NCBI GenBank assembly: GCA_039583875.1
Contig: CM077165.1
Coordinates: 64,096,757 to 64,160,756 of the forward strand
Origin: Platanthera guangdongensis
Taxonomy: Eukaryota; Streptophyta; Magnoliopsida; Asparagales; Orchidaceae
Direction: 5' to 3'
Length of the DNA stretch: 64,000 nucleotides
Shown: one piece after another, positions 1-10,374 of the stretch
Layout: each line of letters begins with the position of its first letter
Numbering within the stretch: position 1 is the first letter of the stretch
Notes under the pieces: generated by a model
Told to the model about the DNA's origin: nothing
The model's input: only the letters and a program-made list of their open reading frames with translations
Database searches by the model: none
Made by a program: the position numbers and the translations under genes

Positions 1-1953
1 CTTCGTAAGCAGTTCGTCTCTGCTGACGTCACCTTCTTCGAGAATACCTCCTACTTCTCGGATGACTCCTCTCCTCTTCTCCCCACTTCTGATTCTCCTG
101 CCGTTCCCTTCGTTCCCTCGCATACTACTACACTCTCCACCCCTCCACCGTCTCCACCCCCTTCTCTTCCTCCACCTCTCTCTCTCCCTTCTCCACCACC
201 CTCTCCCTCATCTCCGCTACTGTCGCTCTCTTCTCCCGGGCCAGCTTTCTCTACCACGGATGCTCCGGATGTCGCGGGCCCGGCTGACCTGGATCTTCCT
301 ATAGCTCTTCGCAAAGGGGTTCGGACGTGTACCCTACACCCCCTTGCTGCTGTTGTTTCCTATGATCGTCTTACCCCTTCTCGCAGGGCATTTGCACTGG
401 CTATCTCTGCCACTGCCACACCCCGCTCCTATCAGGAGGCACTTGCTATTCCTCACTGGAAGATGGCCATGGATGAGGAAATGGCGACCCTCACTGAGCG
501 GGGTACCTGGACTCTTGTTCCTCCTCCCTTCGGTACTGATGTTGTTGGCTGTTGCTGGGTCTTTGTGGTCAAATTTCGCCCAGAAGGCACTGTGGATCGG
601 TATAAGGCTCGCCTTGTTGCTAAGGGCTTTACTCAGACCTATGGGGTTGATTACTTTGACACCTTCTCCCCCGTGGCTCGTCTCAGCACTATCCGGGTTC
701 TTCTCTCTGTGGCTGTCAATCGGGATTGGCCGATTTCTCAGCTGGACGTCAAGAATGCCTTCCTTTATGGTGATCTTCACGAGGCCATTTACATGGAGCA
801 ACCTCCTGGGTATGTTGCTCAGGGGGAGACACGAGTATGCCGGCTGCAGAAGGTAATTTATGGCCTCAAGCAGAGTCCTCGAGCTTGGTTTGACAAGTTC
901 AGCGGCATTGTGGCGGCTGTTGGTTTTGTGCGAAGCTCTGCTGATCACTCTCTCTTTATTCGCAAAACTCCTTCTGGGCTGGTTGTTCTTGTTGTGTACG
1001 TCGATGATATTCTTCTCACTGGCGATGACCAGGAAGGGGTAGCCCTGACAAAGCGACCTCTTCGCCAACATCTGATCACTAAAGATATGGGCTCTCCAAA
1101 GTACTTTCTGGGGATCGAACTCTCTCGGAAGCCCGACTCCTTAGTTCTCTCTCAGCGTAAGTATGCCCTTGATCTCTTAAAAGAGGCAGGATTAACTGCA
1201 GCAAAACCTGCCCGATGCCTCATGGCTACTGGGGAGGACAAAACCTGGACAGATGATTCGCCTCCTCTTTCAGATAGTTCGCGGTACAGGCGTCTAGTTG
1301 GTAAGCTCATATATCTCACAGTGACCAGACCAGACATTTCCTATGCTGTGGGCAAGGTGAGTCAATTCATGCAAGCGCCTCGGGAGTGTCATCTGCAGTC
1401 CGCCTTGCGGATCTTGGAGTATGTCAAAGCAGCGCCTGAGAAAGGATTACTTTTTCAGAAGAATGGTCATCTGAGGATTGAAGCCTACTCAGATGCAAGT
1501 TATGCTGATGACAAAGGGGATCACAAGTCAACCTCAGGTTTTTGCACATTTGTTGGGGGAAATCTGGTGAGCTGGAAGAGCAAGAAGCAGTCTGTTGTCT
1601 CCAGGTCTAGTGCAGAAGCTGAGTATCGCAGTATGGCGTCAACCACTTGTGAGTTGAAATGGTTGCGGGCTCTCATGCTAGATTTAGGAGAGGTGTACAA
1701 CCATCCTCTACCTATGTTCTGTGATAACAAGGCCGTCATATACATCTCCAAAAATCCGGTATTCCATGAAAGAACAAAGCATATTGAGGTTGACTGCCAT
1801 TTCATTCGTGAAGAGATTTTAAAAGAACAAATTTGCACTCCGTTTGTCACGTCTGATAAAGAGCTGGCTGACATCTTCACCAAGCCAGTTTCCGCCTCGT
1901 TTCTGCATGTTTGCGACAAGCTGGGCATGATTGATATATATGCTCCAGCTTGA
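1..1953 (+). CDS. copia polyprotein fragment: integrase end, reverse transcriptase, RNase H
   Basis: One frame stays open from base 1 to the TGA at 1951-1953, about 650 codons. The first residues, ending in ADVTFFE, resemble the end of a copia integrase. A Pro/Ser-rich linker covers about residues 25-95. RT follows: YKARLVAKG at about 600-627 and the catalytic YVDD at about 995-1010. RNase H follows with SDASYADD near 1490 and the AEAEY motif near 1615; the copia-type CDNK motif near 1720 and a TKHIEVD-type block close it. Both RT aspartates and the expected RNase H acidic residues are present, so this part could be functional. Product: cDNA synthesis and template-RNA removal in the cytoplasmic particle. 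The stop codon touches the polypurine tract, so there is no 3' spacer. The internal ATG at 463 is not the real start. Confidence 0.9.
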   Translation, partial: LRKQFVSADVTFFENTSYFSDDSSPLLPTSDSPAVPFVPSHTTTLSTPPPSPPPSLPPPLSLPSPPPSPSSPLLSLSSPGPAFSTTDAPDVAGPADLDLPIALRKGVRTCTLHPLAAVVSYDRLTPSRRAFALAISATATPRSYQEALAIPHWKMAMDEEMATLTERGTWTLVPPPFGTDVVGCCWVFVVKFRPEGTVDRYKARLVAKGFTQTYGVDYFDTFSPVARLSTIRVLLSVAVNRDWPISQLDVKNAFLYGDLHEAIYMEQPPGYVAQGETRVCRLQKVIYGLKQSPRAWFDKFSGIVAAVGFVRSSADHSLFIRKTPSGLVVLVVYVDDILLTGDDQEGVALTKRPLRQHLITKDMGSPKYFLGIELSRKPDSLVLSQRKYALDLLKEAGLTAAKPARCLMATGEDKTWTDDSPPLSDSSRYRRLVGKLIYLTVTRPDISYAVGKVSQFMQAPRECHLQSALRILEYVKAAPEKGLLFQKNGHLRIEAYSDASYADDKGDHKSTSGFCTFVGGNLVSWKSKKQSVVSRSSAEAEYRSMASTTCELKWLRALMLDLGEVYNHPLPMFCDNKAVIYISKNPVFHERTKHIEVDCHFIREEILKEQICTPFVTSDKELADIFTKPVSASFLHVCDKLGMIDIYAPA

Positions 1954-1960
1954 GGGGGAG
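1952..1960 (+). promoter_or_regulatory. polypurine tract of element Z
   Basis: The purine run GAGGGGGAG lies directly before the LTR start at 1961 and overlaps the stop codon of the polyprotein. In this family it primes plus-strand cDNA. Confidence 0.8.
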
Positions 1961-2480
1961 TGTTGAAGATGGTGACCGGGCGGTCTGTCTTGGCGGGTTG
2001 AAGACCGCGCGGTCTGGCGGTTTGACTCGCCGGCTTGTAAACCGGGCGGTCTAGCGATCTTCACAGGCGGCCTATCTGCTTCTCTTGTTGTAGCCGTGCG
2101 GTTAGTCCTTCTGTCTAACCGCGCGGCTTGTGCGGTTTACTTTGTATAGTCCGCTTAGCTTGTAAATTTTTAGTCTCACATCTCTTATTTGTATTCTCTC
2201 ATCTCTCCTCCATTCTATATAAGGGAGGGCATACCTTTGTAATAGTTACCTTTTTTGGATAATAAAGTTTCAATTATTCAAAAGCTTATCCGCGTGTTCT
2301 CTACTTTTCGCTTCTTTTCGCTACTTTCTATAGTTACCTTTTTTGGATAGTTACCTATCGTACGCCTCAATGTTGGTGTACTAAGCGGAGCTCCTGCGTA
2401 CTCTTGTCGGCTGGCGCACCGGACTCTATTTGGCCAAGTGCTAAACCACACTTGCCGAGTCAACGTATTGGCGTCGGTGC
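1961..2480 (+). repeat. 3' LTR of element Z
   Basis: The LTR starts TGTTGAAGAT right after the polypurine tract. It carries repeated GCGGTCT/AGACCGC motifs, including the perfect 14-bp palindrome at 2002-2015. A TATA-like TCTATATAAGG lies near 2213 and an AATAAAG near 2261. A near-exact 20-bp direct repeat (about 2235-2254 and 2330-2349) lies downstream. The 3' border is not defined; CA at about 2369 or 2480 are both possible. Confidence 0.65.
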
Positions 2481-2699
2481 ATCGACCCTCCAATACTGAA
2501 GACCCACCACCTTAAACTTGATACACATGCAACTTATGTATCAGCTACCGAGCCAAAGCATCCCGGACCATCCCGTCCATCACAAACATCAACCGAGCCA
2601 AAGCTCACCGGGCTAACCTGCCCATCACTAAATCCACCGATCCTGCAGCCCGAGTGAGCCCACCTAACATCCCGAGGCATCGAGGCGAGTGGAAGTGAA
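2481..2699. other. unassigned spacer
   Basis: No ORF with recognisable similarity. The sequence repeats short CCGAGCCAAAGC-like phrases and could be the outer part of the minus-strand LTR remnant to its right, but I could not align it. Confidence 0.3.
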
Positions 2700-4679
2700 A
2701 CCCTAATTATGCTAGTTACTCTTGTAATTCAGTTTTACCTACAGTTTAGGTTAGCCTAGGACTGCCCCCGGAATACCTCGTGAAGGGCTCTCAAAGGGCA
2801 CTAGGAACTACAATGGGCTGAAGCCCAAAGCTCCCTTTTGCAAGGCAATTATTATGATTGGTTAATACCTGATTCCCGATCCCTTAGTTTTACTCCGGAC
2901 CTAATCCTAATGTGTTTTGACTATTTCTCCCTCTCCACGGGGAAGACGATGTTTCGTCGACCCCGTGCACCTCTTAACACTAGTCAACCACCCACTCCTC
3001 ATCACAACTCCCGATGATTAACTCACTTCACTTACCAGGTCAACACCAACATCCCAACTCTTTGGGTTCATTTTGCACTATATCATGATTTCTGCAGTTT
3101 TACTAAACGCATACCATCCTAAGCTATATGAAGTATACAATGAGAGGTACTCAAAATAGTCATCCAATATCACTATAATAATTATTAGGGATCTATCATA
3201 ACATGTTAGCCTAAATCCAGAAATTCATAATTTTCCTAATTTATCTGATAATTTATTTAATTTTTTTAGTATTCCGAAAACCCAAGTTTGAACATGAAGC
3301 ACCCATTTCAGACAAGCAAATGCTCCACAAAATTTATGATAAATACAAGATGACTATTTAACATAGAATCCAAAGTCTCCCAATTTTTCAGTAAGGTTTA
3401 GACATCTAACCCTCATTTTAAATATAACCTACATTAATCATTTTTAAGAGACAAGTACAGTAAGAATACTTCCAAAACTTCTGAGAAAATCCAAACATGT
3501 ATATAACGATCAATAAATACTCTAGGCCAAGTTTTATAATTTTCCAGTGAACGAAGGTCTCTAAACCTAATTTTGAACAATAATCCAAATTGGTAATTTA
3601 ATGCACTAAGTACAGAAATTATTCATTTAAAAATTGTAACAAAATCTCCACCAGAGCATGTTGACCTAGAATCGCTACTGGTCAAGTTTCACAATTTCGC
3701 AACAAATAATGAGCTCCGAATAAAATATTGAACAAGTTTCCATTTTTAAGAGCTTGTAAAGTAAGTACTGTAAATATGCATCTACAAATTGTAATAAAAT
3801 TCATGTGTGAATTTAGTGACCCAAAACTCCCTATTCCCAAATTATACAAATTTCCTATGGACATGGAGGTCATAAATAATAATTAATCAAATAAGGGCTA
3901 ACACTTGCATAACAAAGGAAGTACCAAAATAATTGCTCCAAAATTTCCATTAAAATTTCCAAGGACTCATACCAACCATTTGACTACACTTCCCAAATTT
4001 CATGGCTTTTCATTAAATTTAGGTGGCTCATCTTGCATGTACAAGTGTTGTACCCTAAGCTATGGTTAGGGTTTTGAGGGGCCTACCTATCTCCAAATCC
4101 TCTAAGATTTGTACCAGAGAACTTTGACAACATGCCCTTCTCAAACCCCCAAGGTCCTAACATAGGGTTTGAACTAGTAACTTAAGGCAATTCAATCCCA
4201 AACCACCTCATATCCCATATGAGGGTGTTACATGTCATGCCAAACCAGTGGCCTAAATCCCAACCTCTGTTGAGGGGATTTGGCCACTCAAAACTCAAGG
4301 TGCACTTTTGACCTAAATACCCTCATTATGGCAAGGCTAGGGTTTGCAAGAATTCAATCCAAATCATCTCCAAATGAGATGAATTTTTATCCAGAGTCTT
4401 ATGATGACCCCAAGGACCACTCACCAAAAATTGGGATAGTTTGGAGGTCATTTGGTCCCTTAATTAATTTACCCTACAGTAATTAAATAATTTCAGAAAC
4501 TATAAAAAAATTATCCCCAAAAATTATCATTTTTGGGCAGGACTAGGGATAGACTAGGGTGACTCCCTGTCCAAATTTCAGGTCATTTGGACAAGAGATG
4601 AAGTGTGGGCACTCATTTTAATCTCTGTTTAGCTCTAGGTATAGACCCCACCATAATGGGTGCCCTGGTCAAACCAGTG
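2700..4679 (-). repeat. diverged gypsy LTR remnant, minus strand
   Basis: Bases about 2750-2815 match the reverse complement of the element G LTR around 38345-38405 (the stretch around GGACTGCCCCC and GGGCTCTCAA). Bases about 2935-3000 match the reverse complement around 38140-38225, including GTCGACCCC. This suggests an old copy of a related chromovirus LTR on the minus strand. The rest of the interval is AT-rich and only weakly alignable by eye. No coding sequence is credible in it. Element A is inserted at its right edge. Confidence 0.5.
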
Positions 4680-6611
4680 TGTTGGATCCCTAGTTTGATT
4701 TGGGCTAGGTTCACTAAGTTAGGATCATCTGACCCAACATGTATAGCCAGGTTCATGGTTATGTCTTAGAGTATAGGCAAAGTCCTTAGAGTCAACACTA
4801 CATGGAGCAGCCATCAACAGACTTCATAAAGACTCAAGACTTAGAGAAATATCAAGACTTAGAAAATGAGTTCGACGTTCGTTGAACTCAGGTCGACGAA
4901 AGACGTGCTCATCTCGACGGTCTCAGAGACAATTCTCTGAGATGTGCTCAATGAACTTGAGACTCAGGTCGACGATTTATGGACACTACTTCAACATTTC
5001 AAGTCCAGAATTTCTCTGAACTCTGCTCGAAGAACTTGGTACTCAGGTCGATGATCTATGGGTATTCTACTTCAACATCCTATTCCAGAAACAAGTAAAT
5101 TTTCTAAGTCCAAGATCATACTCCAGTCGATGAATTCACCTTCTCAGCTCGTCAAACTTAGACCATATTGCTGGCAAGACTTATCTAGTAGTTAGAAGTT
5201 CTCAGGTCGACGAATCTAGTTCTCAGGTCGACGATTCCTGGCAACTCCACTTCAACACTTCATTCCAAAGACATCTAGAATATTCTAAGTCCAGAAACAC
5301 TTTGTTGAACTCAGGTCGACGAATTTAGATTATTAGCTCGACGAACTTCATGCACAGAATTGGAAAGGTTCTGGAGAAAGCAGTTGTCTGTTCTGCGGTC
5401 GACGATCTTGGATCTCAGCTTAACGAACAACCATTATCTGGTCGACGAACTTGACTTCACAGCTCGACGAACTTTGGACCCAGATCGACGGATTTTGTGA
5501 AGAGCCAGACTTAGTTATTTTCATCCATCTGTCCTTATTCTATGACAAGAATTCCTGAGTAATCAATGCTAAAATATTCTCTGAATATGACCGTTAGAAG
5601 CAAGCATTGATTATGGTCTTCATCAGGATTGTTGGTTGCTGTTTTTCAATAGGACAGTTGGGGAAATCATTCAATGCAAAATATTCTCCAGGCCATCTGT
5701 AATGAATGCAGAAGAATTTCAAATTTCAAAAGGAAGATAATATGGAAAATACAAAAAGGGATTTTCCATCTCTTTCTTGCACAGATAGTCAGTTTGTTAA
5801 TCAAGTATCTTTTGCTGCTCTCTCTCGACAGCATTCTGAGACAAAAATAAATAGAAAGCTGATACAGAAAAAGAAGCCCTAACCAGAGAAAGAACATCAA
5901 GCTGAAGAAGAAGAAGAACAACCAATCTAAATCAAGAGTCTTCTTCTGTCTTCTGCCAGGACTCTTCAAAGGACAACAAATCTTCTATCTATCAAGGAGT
6001 TCCTGGAGTTTATCTAGTTAAAGCAACAGTTTGAAGACCTATCACCCTGAAGCAAAGCTTCATCCTTCCTGAACCATTCAATATCTCAGGGGGAACATTT
6101 GCTAACATCAAATCCACAAAAGTCTTCTCAGTTGTTTTGAGAAAGATAAGACATAATCAATCTCTCATCCCCCCGCTGTATAAAGGGTTCTTAACTCACT
6201 TCAAAAGTTATTCCTGCTTGTAAGTCACCTGACCAAAAGACATGAGGATTGGTTTTTGAGCACCTGATCAAAAGCTCATTGGTGTCAGGCACCTGATCAA
6301 AAATCTGAGTGGATTCCTACCAAGGTAGTAGAAGAGTGGATGTACCCAGGTTGGGGAACCACTATAAATTTCTTGTGTTGTATGGTTGCTATTTACTTTT
6401 GTTTGTTGTTGTGGCTGTGCTGGTTAGGATAGCTGTGTTAGTGTTTAATTAGTTTATATTCTGCAGCACCTGTGGTAGATTAACTTAACTTAGGATTATT
6501 TAATTCATAAGTTTTATTTGTAGCAGAAAGTTGTAAAGTTTTGTAAAGATTCTCTATTTGCCCCCCCCCCCCCCAGCTCTAGAGTATTCCTGATCTAACC
6601 CCTCACTTACA
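4680..6611 (+). repeat. 5' LTR of element A
   Basis: It begins TGTTGGATCC and ends TTACA just before the primer binding site, about 1932 bp. The start matches both LTR starts of element B (33599 and 58715). Bases about 4868-5500 hold many copies of TCGACGA-type motifs. A run of 14 C lies at 6561-6574, close to the 3' end; B has 15 C in the same place. A TATAAAGGG-like stretch lies near 6179. Confidence 0.88.
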
Positions 6612-6613
6612 AT

Positions 6614-6625
6614 TGGTATCAGAGC
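6614..6625 (+). promoter_or_regulatory. primer binding site of element A
   Basis: TGGTATCAGAGC, the standard plant copia site complementary to the 3' end of initiator tRNA-Met, lies two bases after the LTR. Confidence 0.88.
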
Positions 6626-6716
6626 CTGGATTCCCTTGGTTGTACAAGCTAACCCTTGAACCAAAGATCCTGAATTAGATCTGTCTTTTCATTTCTATTA
6701 GATATTCACACACAGC

Positions 6717-8828
6717 ATGGCACAGATCAAAGACTATCTAAGCACCAGACCTCCAGTTTGCAACCTAAATAGGTTTGTCATATGGAAGGCAAGAATCAAG
6801 TTATATATGAACTCTATTGATGAGTACATTTTCAATTCCATTATGACAGGTCCTCCTCAAGCATCTACCTCTACAACAACCTGCAACAACAATGCAGTTC
6901 CACCACCTGAGTAGACTGAGGCTTAGAAGAAGGCAAAAATTGTTGATGCCAAGGCCATGAATATTTTGGCCCAAATAATGTCAGATGACATTTTTCAAAA
7001 AGTGGATGAATGCACATCAGCCAAAGCCATCTGGGATTCCCTCAATCAAATGGTAGTTGGATCTGCTGATGAAAGAAAGGATAGGAGATCCAATCTCATA
7101 TCCCAATATGAGGATTTCAAGAAAGAGGAAGCTGAATCAGTAGCAGACATGTACAATAGGTTAAGCTCAATCATCAATGAGTTGAAAACCTTGGACAAGG
7201 ACATCGCCCTCACAGAGGTGAATGATAAAATCCTTATGTGCTTCCCAAGCTCATGGGATTCAGGGATCTAGCCCATCAAGGAGACCAGGAGCCTGAATGA
7301 GATTTCCACTGAATCTCTTTTAGGAAAGCTTAAGTCCTATGAGCAGCTTATCAAATCCAGAGAATTAACTGAGAAAAGAATACCTCCACCATCAAGGAAG
7401 GAGCACAACATTGAATTCAAAGCTGCTGAGGAGACAGAGACTCCAACAATGAATGAAGAACTGATGTCTCTCTTTTCCAAGAGATTCTACAAGATGGCAA
7501 GGAATGACTTCAGAAGAAAGTCATTCAGACAGGATGACAAGCCAAGGTATGACAAAACCCACACTAAAGAAGTGGTGTGCTTTGGGTGCAGGAAACTAGG
7601 ACACTTCCTCTCAGATTGTCCAGAGACTCAGAAGAAGGAGAAGAGAAGAGAGAAGGACACAAGAAGATAGCAAAGCAGCAGGCCTTCCTCCAGCAGACAC
7701 AAGAAGAAGAAGAAAGGCTTTGTAGCTGAAAGCTGGAGTGAAACAGAAGATAAATAATCATCTTCCATCTTTAGTGAAGAAGAAGAGGAGGCAATGGCCA
7801 AAGAAGTATGCCTCATGGCCATTAATGCCTCCAGGAGCCAATCAGATGAAGATGCGTCTGATAATGAAGAAGCTTCAGAATCTGAAGCTGACCAGGTATT
7901 TTCTTCTTTTGATTATAACTCTGATTCATTCAAATCTGAATTTAAAATCATGTGCATAGATCTAATAAATTCAGAAAAAGAAATTAAGACACTTAGGGAA
8001 AAACTAGGAAACCAAGAAAATGTTATTTCTGAAAATAATAGGTTAAAGGATGAATTAAATTTAGCTAATGAACAAATTATCCCTTTAAAGGCTGAGTTAT
8101 GTGAGGTTAAACAACTTGAGGAAACTCTCAATGGGAGAACCCTCAAGCTGATGGACATTACAAGCACTGTAAATGCCAGACTAAATGGCAAGCTGGGCTT
8201 GGGTGCTTCATCAAGTTTGCCCCACATTCTTAAGAAGAATATTTTGACAACCCCCATCAAATTTGTTTCAGCAAAGGGGAAAGAAACAATAAACCATAAA
8301 CAAACCATATAAGAAATTCCCAAATCAAAAGGTCAAAATAACAAAAATCAGAAAACCTTAGGTAAAAACAAAGTTCAGCAGATTTCGTCGAACTCATATC
8401 GACAAAATGTGGCCAGTTCGTCAAACTCTAGTCGACGAACTCTGAATGCAAACTTAAGTTATTATTATTCGTCTAACTGCGATCGACGAACTTCGTATGA
8501 TTCGTTGAGCAGAGATCGACGAACGTGGGGCACAAAAAATGACTATGTTCATTCTCTCGGCAGAGATTGACGATCTCATCCCAATTCGTCAAACTCTGGT
8601 CGAAAAAGTCACAACATTTCGTCGAACCCAAAAAGACTTAACAAAAATTATAACTATAACAACAATTCTATTAAATCCAGAAAACCAATTAACCCATTAG
8701 CTGACTGGATAATTCCACCAAGAAGATATCATCCTTTAGGATACAAATCTCAACCAGAATACTCTGTGATATCTAGTTTTTCATATCAACAATATAAAGG
8801 ACCCAAGGTAACCAGGGTCAAGAACAAC
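6717..8828 (+). pseudogene. gag of element A (Sirevirus), with stops
   Basis: One reading frame starts at the ATG at 6717 and continues to the TAA at 8829, with in-frame stops at 6912, 6924, 7269 and 7668 and further stops downstream (for example at 8310). The capsid-like UBN2 region covers about 6957-7400. A CCHC zinc knuckle (C-x2-C-x4-H-x4-C, motif CFGCRKLGHFLSDC) lies near 7580-7622. An acidic, coiled-coil-like segment follows (about 7794-8110). At about 8380-8640 the coding DNA carries Sirevirus TCGACGA repeats, read as Ser/Asn/Arg-rich peptide. At 6912, 6924 and 7269 element B has TGG, CAG and TGG, so those stops are decay. Gag would form the particle and bind genomic RNA. Confidence 0.85.
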
Positions 8829-8847
8829 TAACTGTTTTTACTGCAGG
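8829..8847 (+). promoter_or_regulatory. shared in-frame TAA and acceptor-like tract between gag and protease (element A)
   Basis: An in-frame TAA at 8829-8831 is present at the same codon in element B (52018-52020). It is followed in both by a pyrimidine-rich tract ending in AG (A: CTGTTTTTACTGCAG). It may regulate gag versus pol output by termination suppression or splicing; this is inference. Confidence 0.45.
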
Positions 8848-10369
8848 AAAAGGGTTGTCCAGTGATTAATCAAATGTGGTACCTGGACAGTGGATGCTCC
8901 AAATATATGACTGGCAGCAAGGACAATTTAATCAACTATAATTCCAAGCTGGGACCAAAGGTAATCTTTGGTGACTCAAAATGTGGCCAGTCAGAAGGCC
9001 ATGGAGAAGTGAAAATTGGAGCAGTCACCTTCAAGAAAGTGACTTATGACAGAGGACTCAAGCATAACCTCATCTCTATAAGCCAATTATGTGATGAAGG
9101 TTATCAGGTACATTTCAACTCAACTTCTTGTATTATTTCTAATAAAGAAAAACAAAAAGTTTTAATTGGAAATAGACAAGGAAATATATATTTAGTTAAT
9201 TTCTATTCTTCCAATTCAGACATATGTTTGCTTAATATTGTTAGCAATCAAAATAAACTTTGGCATAAAAGGCTAGGTCATGTTAACATGAAAAATATTG
9301 CTAGGCTATCAAAAGACAACCTTGTGAGATGTTTACCTTCTGTCCCTACAAGAAGGAAGGTCTCTGCAGGGATTGTCAATTAGGTAAGCAAACTAAATCT
9401 AGCTTTAAATCAGTAAATAAAAGTGATTCACCTAGGATTTTGTATTTGCTACACATGGATCTTTTTGGACCCATTGCTATACAAAGCCTAGGAGGGAAAT
9501 CTTACACCTTAGTTATTGTAGATGACTTCTCAAGTTTCACTTGGGTGTTCTTTCTGAGATCTAAGTCGGATACCTTTAAAGTTCTTACAGATTTTCTCAG
9601 GACCATACAGATTGAGTACTCTACTCATGTTGCATTGATCAGAAGTGATCATGGTACAGAGTTTGAATCTCTTCTTATGCATGAGTTCTGTGAGAAGGAA
9701 GGTATCAGGCACTGCTTCTTAGCTCCTAGAACTCCCCAACAAAATGGGGTAGCTGAAAGAAAAAAAAGGACCCTAATTGAAGCTGCAGGTACATTGCTTG
9801 TAGATGCTTACATGCCCCTATTCTTTTGGGCAGAGGCTGTAAGCACAACAAATTATGTCCTGAATAGAAGCTTAATACATAAACTAAAGTATAGGACTCC
9901 CTATGAATTACTTAAAGCGAAGAAACCTAAAATCACCTATTTTAAAGTATTTGGTTGTATATGTTATATACATAATAACAACAAAAAATATATTAGAAAG
10001 TTTGAAGCTAAGGCTGATGAGGGAATTTTTCTAGGATATTCCCAAGTAAGCAAAGCTTATAGGGTATTTAACAAATCCTCCTTGAAAATTGAAGAGTCTA
10101 TACATGTAACATTTGATGAGGCAAACATGTCTTGTAAGCAGAAAGAAGTTTCTACCAGTAATCCTTTATAGGTACCTCACTTGTGTGAGAACTTGGATGG
10201 ACTAAGCCTCACCTAAGAGGCACCAACACATCCTTCTCCACAAGATGAAGATGAAAGTGAAAAAGAATGAACTGAAGTGATAGAACATCATCCAACAGCA
10301 AACTCAATTCCACAAGAGAAACTAATTCATAATGCTGTTGCAGAACCAACTCCACCAACTAACTTTGTC
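8832..10369 (+). pseudogene. protease and integrase of element A
   Basis: The protease motif D-S-G-C-S lies near 8883-8897 (WYLDSGCSKYMTG). The GAG-pre-integrase HKRLGHVNMKNI region is near 9260-9300. A frameshift at about 9330-9380 moves the reading into another frame. The integrase core then follows: Asp in HMDLFGP near 9455, Asp in IRSDHGTEF near 9640, Glu in NGVAERK near 9755. All three catalytic residues are present. The coding region ends in a stop at 10169-10171 and further stops before the nested insertion at 10375. B keeps the same domains at 52021-53614. The nested element lies between the integrase and RT regions. Confidence 0.85.
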
Positions 10370-10374
10370 ACACT
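10370..10374 (+). repeat. target-site duplication, left copy (ACACT)
   Basis: ACACT precedes the LTR start at 10375 and recurs at 16736-16740. In element B the uninterrupted site reads TCACACTAAGGG, confirming the duplication. Confidence 0.9.

Larger units (their letters stand above)
1..2480 (+). mobile_element. Element Z: 3' part of a Ty1/copia LTR retrotransposon
   Basis: The window opens inside a copia polyprotein. The order seen is end of integrase, RT, RNase H, polypurine tract and one LTR starting TGTTGAAG at 1961. RT after integrase is diagnostic of Ty1/copia rather than Ty3/gypsy. The 5' LTR, gag, protease and most of integrase lie to the left of the window. The right end is uncertain because no second LTR is available; a CA-ending site near 2480 is my best guess. 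This is the best preserved coding unit in the window. Confidence 0.85.

Noticed and set aside
334..1071. 245-codon minus-strand ORF opposite the Z RT
   Set aside because: The plus strand encodes a clear RT with catalytic motifs; the minus frame is a shadow.
7564..8323. Minus-strand ORFs rich in Ser/Leu opposite gag
   Set aside because: Shadows of Lys/Glu/Asp-rich gag coding on the plus strand.
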